From Diprion similis (taxonomy: Eukaryota > Arthropoda > Insecta > Hymenoptera > Diprionidae): a stretch of 64,000 nt of DNA. Under the pieces are notes generated by a model. That model was not told the origin of the DNA. It did not search any database and worked only from the letters and a program-made list of their open reading frames with translations. The stretch is taken from NCBI RefSeq assembly GCF_021155765.1, contig NC_060114.1:6076001-6140000 (forward strand), read 5' to 3'. Made by a program: the position numbers and the translations under genes. Positions 57,271 through 64,000 of the stretch are shown one piece after another. Every line of letters begins with the position of its first letter. Positions within the stretch are counted from its first letter, which is position 1.

Positions 57271-59728
57271 GATAAATTTGAATATTATGCAAATCTAATA
57301 GTATTAGAGTTTTAATAGTATTCAAATGTCATACACTAACCTCAAAATGAATACGGACATATTTACACATTCGTTTGAATTACGTAATATATGAGATTAT
57401 TCAACGACAGTCGAAAGGCGGTTTTCTGGCCTGTTTCTTCGCTATATCCATTATTTTTATAAATCAAAATGTCAGATTAGTTACGATTTAACGGGAGATT
57501 TGCAAAAAAATAAAAATAATAATTCAGTGTTATAGCAATACCGTATCTAAACAGTAGTAAAACTAATAATTTGAATAACGCGCGTAATGTCCTTGCTTGC
57601 AACGTTGCCTAATTGTACAACCTGACCAAAATTACAATATTTTTTTAGGTTATGTTTTTAATTATCAAATGACAGACAAAATTCACAAAAATATGTTATA
57701 TTATTCCGAAATGTCCATTTATCCTTATTCAATATTGTTTTCTCGTCCCAAACATATTATACTAAATCAACGAATTCGATCAATCATTTTTCATCCCAGT
57801 CACTATCTACATAATGTAAAATAGCTCAACTTTGAAATAAAAAAACACAGTAACAGGATGGTAAATCGTTTTAAAATTTCACAGGAATGTTTAAAATTAC
57901 TCAAAAAATTTTATGATTAAAACTCATGTGAATTAAACATTTACGCCTAACTACCTTGAAATATGAAGCAAGGGTTAAACAATATGGCCGCTGTTGAACA
58001 ATTTGCTATTTTGCATAGGCTGTAAAACCGTTTCTCATAATCATCAGTCATCAGGCGGCATTTTGTCTGTAACAAAGTTGTGTTACCAATAATTTGGTCA
58101 TCGTTTCACCTCTAAGGACGGATGAATGATCAAGAATTTAGAAATGGCCTACCTTGTATGCGTGCACACGTCATATGGTGGGCACGTGTATAAATTCACT
58201 CTTACTTATACCTTCTATAAACGTTTGCGATTTTTTGATTTACGACCAGTTGCGCTTATGAGTACTACTCGTTAACGATGTGTCGGTTGTACAGTCCGAT
58301 CAAAAAATCGTCGGAATGAAAAATCACGTCGTCAGAATTCAACATTCATCACTCTTGAACCTTCAACTTAAGATAATTTTTTTATATTCCATTGCGTAAA
58401 TTTTTCTCTGAGGTTGTACATTATATAAATTTTCAATAATCCATACGGCGTAAAGTTTAAGAGAATAATTTCGAAAACAAAATTTCCACGAATGGACATG
58501 TAACTAATGGAATTATATAAATTGTTTGTTCGTCAACCATGAACTCGATGTTTTTCCACGTTCAGGGAAAATCATTCAGTTCAAATTCAAATCGATTAAT
58601 TGTTCCATTCTATACATATTATATTTATAGTAATCATTTTTTATGACAATACAATATTTACTGATACTGATACTGATATTCAGTGAATTCAATACATTTT
58701 TGTCACATTTAAATATACCGTGAGCGCTCTAATTTAGCTTGAAATTCCCTCTTACGGGGAATTGATATTTTTTTAAATACAGAATTGTTGTAGAAATTGT
58801 CTTTACCGACCCTCTGTTTAGCAGACATTCTGCCGATCTCCCAATCCATATACTCTATGTTCCTAAACTTTTTTTTTGTCTTCGTTGTTTGCATCGCTAG
58901 TCACGTACTACCAAAAACGTCTACCAATAAATACGCTATTATATCGCATATCTCAAGTGGAATATCAGTCTAAACAACGATCCCTGACAAGAATGAAATT
59001 CAATCATTTCAGTTTCACTCTCTAAATTCTGGAGTCGTAAGTTATTTTGTTTTGATTAATTTTTTGAACGGTCTGTACACACGGCACATCTCCAAGGGAC
59101 GAGTCCGCTACCGGCGGCTATTTTCTCTTGCACAATACACAGGCATGCATGCATGCATACACAGCATACATAGATGCGTAACTCGTGAGGTACGTTTATA
59201 CGTGCGTAGAGCGCCATCTTCTAAGCATGGCCAATGGATTACACGCGTGTATGTAGCCGATACGTGTACGTCTACGTGATACGTGATACGTATTCCGCAC
59301 GTGCCGAAATTTCACTGATGCGCATGACGCGTGCTTCTCACACCTTGCTTTGAAATGCAGTCTGTGCTTTTTACGACCGCTGACATAACCTTGTAGATAT
59401 TCTCTTTTCGTTCGCACGTCTCAAAGTACTGAGAAGAAAAGTTTCTCAATGCAGGATTGTTATAGGGCCAGCGACGGCCACGTTGAATTCATGGATCTGA
59501 TGGTAAATTCGTTTGAAGGAAAATCAGCTGAATTCAAGCACTATTTTTAATTTGAAGAATAGGAAATAACGAAATTAAGAAAAGTCTAAGCATCGTGTCA
59601 AACAATTAAACTGATTAGGTCTAATTGGAAGTTCAATGGAATGTGAAGAAACATGGTAGGGCCGGAAAAATATAATAGCTTAGATGATATTACGTAATAT
59701 GTGGTTTGCAGTCGAAGGTTTTTCCATT
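57271..59728. other. Intergenic, no supported gene
   Basis: AT-rich. A 61-codon frame on the minus strand (58894-58709) has a lysine-rich, protein-like product but no splice or family support. The interval 59090-59330 is CpG-rich with GCATGCATGCATGCAT and ACGTG-type words and might be regulatory. Confidence 0.35.
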
Positions 59729-60088
59729 TATACAGGGTGGCCACAGAAAACCTGGAAATGTGAGGGAATTTTCAATTTGGTTGCGGAAAAAACTGAAAAT
59801 ATTACTTTTCTATCATGAGAATTAGAAATGATTTTTTGATGTAATAAGTTAGCTTTTTTTCATCGAGAAAACTGACTGGCTCAATCTCACTTTTTTTTTA
59901 CGTTATATTTTTCCTCAATTTGAATTGAATTTTAACCGAATATAGAGTTAGTAAGCTGAACGATTTAGGTTTTAGTAACTTACTAGAACTGGCAAAATGT
60001 CAGGAAAAACTAGGTTTTAGGTCCTAGAAAAACCTAAAAATGTCAGAGATTTTTTTTCCCAAAAATTTGTCGCCACCTTGTTATACTG
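59729..60088. mobile_element. Possible MITE with ACAGGGTGGC ends
   Basis: The left end ATACAGGGTGGCCACAGAAA resembles the reverse complement of the right end (TTTGTCGCCACCTTGTTATA). Inside, AAACCTGGAAAT-like words recur in both orientations. No coding frame. Confidence 0.45.
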
Positions 60089-61370
60089 TTTTTTTAGTAT
60101 TCTCGATTCATTTCAATTCTGACGTACTCAAGATTAAGTATATACGAATTTATGAGGTTACAGTTGACAAATATGGAGTTATCAGTTTTCTTCCCAGAGC
60201 TTTTTTAGGTGACTTTTAACTTCTGTAAATACATTCCAGATACTTTCAATTTGGTTTGATACCATTCAATTCCCACGAGGTTCTCCAATTCTTTAATATT
60301 CCTTGCAATAATTATCATTTCTCTTTCATTTTGTTCAAGTTTACTTGATTCCCTCGAAAGATTGTCAATTCTTTTATTTTATGTTTTGTTTATCAGTTTC
60401 CAAATGGTTCAAGATCTGGAATCATTAAATTCGTTTGAAATTCATTCATGCCAATTTCAATACCTTTTAAGTTGCTTTCAACCCTTTCAGAACTGAATTA
60501 AGTCTAGCAAGGTAAACATTTTTTCAATCTGTTTCGATTCTATATCTTTCAACTAAGATATCTAATTTTTTCGGAATATTCCTAAACCTATATCAAAATT
60601 TATAAGCATATCTATTACAGTGGATATGCTAATGTTTATCAAGTCAATAACTTTACATTTCTAGGTACTAGTCTTGTATTTTTTTCTTAGATATTTCAGA
60701 CTATTCTAGGAAAATGATTAATATTTTTTTTTTACAGACAAAAATTAATTTTAAATAGCCTATAAAACCAGATATGAGACTAGATTCGACTAGAAAACAT
60801 ACTCGAATGACAGAACAGTCTTCAATATTTTTTCTCACGTAGGTAATGATCGACAAAACCTATCCCTTAAAAAAAAACTGACGAGTGAATTTTTATTTCC
60901 AATTTTTAAAATGTATACTGCAATCGACAGCAGTTTTGGAAGTGTTGAACCGAAATTAAATTGAAAAAAATTTTCCCCAAAATAAATATCTTCCATCTTT
61001 TTTTCTGACGTCAAGAAATTCGGCCATTCGTAAAACGAATTGCGAATATCTTTACTTATTTTGAGAAATCATTCAGATATTTATCGGCTTATTGTCAGTA
61101 TTTTATTCTACGAAAATAAAGATCTCTGTCGATATTCAATCCCTCGATTAAAATTTCATTCATATCGACTTTCATTACATGGATAATGCATTATATAATC
61201 CACAACCGCAGAGACGTGATGCACGTACAGAGTCAGTGAAATGGCACATCGATGGGACTCGGCGACAATCGTCATCGACGTCTGCACGTAGCGAAACGAA
61301 TTTACAATTTATCAACGTTCACACGCACGATCACGGTTGAGCCTAATTGTAACACCATGGCCAGAAAGTA
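60089..61370. other. Intergenic, no supported gene
   Basis: AT-rich sequence becoming more mixed from 61200. Nothing recognised as coding. Confidence 0.4.
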
Positions 61371-61440
61371 AGGAAGAGAGAGAAAAAGAGAAAGAGAAAG
61401 AGGGAGACAGAGAGAGAGAGTGAGAGGTGGGAGAAAGGGT
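61370..61440. repeat. GA-rich microsatellite
   Basis: Purine tract of GAGAGA and GAAAGA units, about 70 bp before the TATA box of peptide gene 2. (GA)n tracts upstream of insect promoters can bind GAGA factors, so a regulatory role is possible. Confidence 0.55.
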
Positions 61441-61509
61441 TACACGCGATGTCTTCATCGATTCATATCACAAGGTGCAGTAAAACAGGTGGTAGGGATT
61501 TTGTTGGGG

Positions 61510-61516
61510 TATAAAT
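61510..61516 (+). promoter_or_regulatory. TATA box of peptide gene 2
   Basis: TATAAAT about 30 bp before the inferred first exon, which ends at 61619 in CCAAG followed by the donor GTGAGG. Confidence 0.55.
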
Positions 61517-61540
61517 TCAATCTACTTTCGTTCGACAACC

Positions 61541-63759
61541 ACACAAAAATTTAATACACCGAGTGTACACGGGACTTGTCACACCGTACAAAACGTGCAC
61601 CGAGTTTTGAAAAACCAAGGTGAGGGTGAAGAGATTTTATTTGAATTTATTTTGTCATTTTATTACGATATTCGAGCATTAAAAAAGGGTCGAAAACTGT
61701 ACGACAATAATAAAAAAAAAAAACAAGAAAAAGACGACATTTTTCATCTTATCATTCATCAGCGATCATATTATTGAAGAAAAAAATTTTCCCATGGTTT
61801 TGGGATATTTATACTCATATATTTGAGAACCGTCTGGAAATACGATAAATCAACTATCAGGTGACAAATAATTGAAAAAGAAAATAAATAAATGTTTTTC
61901 GATAATCTGATGTCAAAATTTAACTACAGCAAGATGATATATATATATATCATACAAGAACTCGTGAACGAAATAATTTGAATTGCAACATTGGATTCTA
62001 TCACAAGGAGAGAAAATTAGAAAATCTAAATAATCGGAGTATTTAATTTTGTACAGCGTTTGAAGGTGGTAAAATTTTTTTAGACAGGATCCAGAAACTT
62101 GTAACTTATATGGTCGGAGTTTGAAAAGTGTTTCGAAACATCGAGTTAATTTTTAGACTTCTTGATAAGACTTTTCCTGAGAAGATATCTCCGTTGTGTT
62201 AATGGATTTGTGTTTTAAAATTCCTTTTGGTTCATATATTACTGATTTAATGCAAATGATTATTATTTTGTCAATTTGAAAATGTGATCATAATAATTGT
62301 CATCAACGTGATCGAATATCTGTGTTTAATTTTCCTATTCGTTGAAGTTAGTCATTCTGTTTAGAATGAATTCAAGGATATACTAAGAGAATCTTTATAA
62401 TTAGAGAATGTCTAAATTTATAAACTTTAACGCGGCTTTTTCACGTCGGTACTGTCAATAGGGTCTGAGTTGTTTGTCATAAATGATAGTTAATCGATCA
62501 TATGGCTTACACGAATATTCAATTAGGACTAATAAATTCTACGCAAATATATGTTTTTTTTAAACTAATACACAATTCACTGGATTATTTGAATCGGAAT
62601 ATAAAACTTCACTTTGCGTAAAATTTTAAGAACAAAATATACCTTTTTTTTCTTATTGTTTGTTCAATAATTTAAATACGGTTTTGGTGTTTAATTCGAT
62701 TGAACAAGTTACTATAGTTATAAATATATTCAGTGATGAATATTTACTCAAGAGTTTTACATCCGTCTCTAAATTCCCTCCAAGTATGTAATAAGAAAAT
62801 GACGAAAATAGATATAGAAAAATCATATGTTTGAAGCCAATTGCATATGAGTATACGTACAATTATACTATCTTATCATCGAATACAATTTATCATCCCT
62901 GGGGCAATTCTTAATGACTGCGCCATTCAACACGAACTGTCTCTTGTTCGTTAAAACAATATATATTCCTAATTTCGGTGAATAGAATTTACCAGGTTCC
63001 GGTGTGGATTTTCAGCTGTATTTTTCTTTCTTTTAAGCGTCTATTTTTCCTAATGACGTGTAGATTTCGTTACAGATAATTCCTACCGGCAGACATTTCA
63101 TTTCATTCAAATTTATGCTCACAATCAATATTGACGAAATCTGGGATTTTTTTTTCTATTTTAATTCTTGTATAAGTAATATTTTTCATACATCATTTTA
63201 CAGATCGATGTAATTGATTGATCGCATGTACGTTTTTTGGTATACATTCAACAGATTTGTGAACTTTGTATATTTTATTGATAATCGAATGAATGTCTTG
63301 TTGAAGACATTTTACGGATTTTACTCCATTCAGATAATTCGATTATTTATTTATTTTTGCGTTAGATTTGTTTTTGGATTTTTAAGCCGCAATATTCATA
63401 AGGATTTTATAACCGACAACTGTCAGTTACTTACTTTCAAGTACACGAAACATGTATTTAAGGCATAAAAATTAATGAAAATTGGAAAAATTATTATCTA
63501 TTTAATAAGCGTATTTTTATCATCCACAGATGCAATTCTCAAGCATATTCCTCCTTTTCGCGGGTATCTCTTGCATTGCCGTCGTGGCAATCGCTGAGGA
63601 TGTTCAACAGAATCCGAATCTGCAAACTTTACCTCTGGAAGCGGCGATCCCTGAGGAGGGCGAAGGACAAGGACTCGTTAGACCGAAACGTACCCTCTTT
63701 TTGAAGAAGAAGCTCCTTGGTGCTGGCCTCTTAGGATTTGGAATTGGAGCCCTTAAGGG
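61541..63759 (+). CDS. Small secreted precursor peptide 2 (partial)
   Basis: Inferred non-coding exon about 61541-61619, then coding exon 63530-63759. As in peptide gene 1, the acceptor (CATCCACAG) ends directly at the ATG and the exon ends in phase 2 at a GTAAGA donor. Residues 1-22 form a signal peptide (MQFSSIFLLFAGISCIAVVAIA). Residues 23-50 form an acidic pro-region, with RPKR at 51-54. The released part starts TLFLKKKLLGAGLLGFGIG, a Lys cluster followed by a Gly/Leu helix-like stretch. The last exon, expected to code a Gly/Tyr/Trp tail, is beyond the right edge. Common structure with gene 1 shows an old tandem duplication; the function is unknown. Confidence 0.72.
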
Positions 63760-64000
63760 GTAAGAATAACGCCTCACTTTTAGCATTTAGCATTTTTGTA
63801 AAGAAATTCAATTTACATATTTAAAAATATTGAGAAGGTTTTTTTTCATCTACATCTTTTTCGTCACTTCCTTCTTTTTCTTCTTTTACAACACTTACAA
63901 GGAACATCAGTTTGGTGTCCTCCTCTGATTTCGTTGAGACTCATGTATGTCGTAGAACATTGAAAACTGAGAGATACGTGTTTTTTTTTTTTTTTTTTTT

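Noticed and set aside
58709-58894. 61-codon Lys-rich minus-strand frame
   Set aside because: It is protein-like, but short, isolated and without splice, promoter or family evidence.
63530-63759. Reading peptide gene 2 as a complete single-exon gene
   Set aside because: The frame reaches a stop only inside a GGGGTAAGA donor, and the paralogue at 51624 is clearly spliced at the same phase to a Gly/Trp/Tyr exon.

Overview
This is a eukaryotic, AT-rich window with spliced genes: GT-AG introns, polypyrimidine tracts, frequent poly-T/A runs and many short foldback elements. Two conserved genes and the promoter style (TATA boxes, 5' UTR exons spliced directly onto the ATG) point to an insect. I favour a hymenopteran (sawfly or wasp) but cannot prove the order from this window.

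Layout. (1) 973-3960, minus strand: four consecutive exons of a MROH1-like HEAT-repeat protein; its 3' part lies beyond the left edge and its first coding exon was not found. A TTAA-flanked, piggyBac-like non-autonomous element sits in its third intron. (2) 6.4-23.3 kb: a segmental tandem array with three intact, four-exon genes (A 8368-11324, B 13257-15657, C 18569-21034) for secreted leucine-rich-repeat (LRR) proteins of 614, 614 and 637 residues. Exons 2 and 3 are exactly 288 bp (four 24-residue LRRs) and bounded by phase-1 introns. Decayed RING-finger fragments on the opposite strand were copied along with them, and homologous blocks bracket the array. (3) 23.8-24.1 kb: a decayed ankyrin-repeat fragment. 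(4) 24909-33168, plus strand: complete 11-exon ribophorin II gene (RPN2, an oligosaccharyltransferase subunit), reconstructed to 647 residues. (5) 35129-40560, minus strand: complete six-exon DRC2/CCDC65 gene (nexin-dynein regulatory complex), 500 residues, starting with a 24-nt coding microexon; it converges tail-to-tail on RPN2. (6) 40.6-47.8 kb: mostly non-coding and rich in foldback repeats, with one open minus-strand exon (45505-45847) that has no ATG and that I do not recognise. (7) 47.9-64 kb: two related genes for small secreted precursor peptides (47908-55502, and 61541 to beyond the last clear exon at 63759), each with a TATA box, a non-coding first exon, an acceptor directly before the ATG, an acidic pro-region, an R-x-K-R site and a lysine/glycine/leucine-rich C-terminal peptide.

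MROH1, RPN2 and DRC2 are unrelated housekeeping or ciliary genes. The accessory content is the LRR array and the peptide pair. The best candidate for something undescribed is the LRR array: near-identical promoter, signal peptide and Cys-rich cap, diverging repeat surfaces, symmetric repeat-coding exons and a conserved weak splice donor after exon 1.
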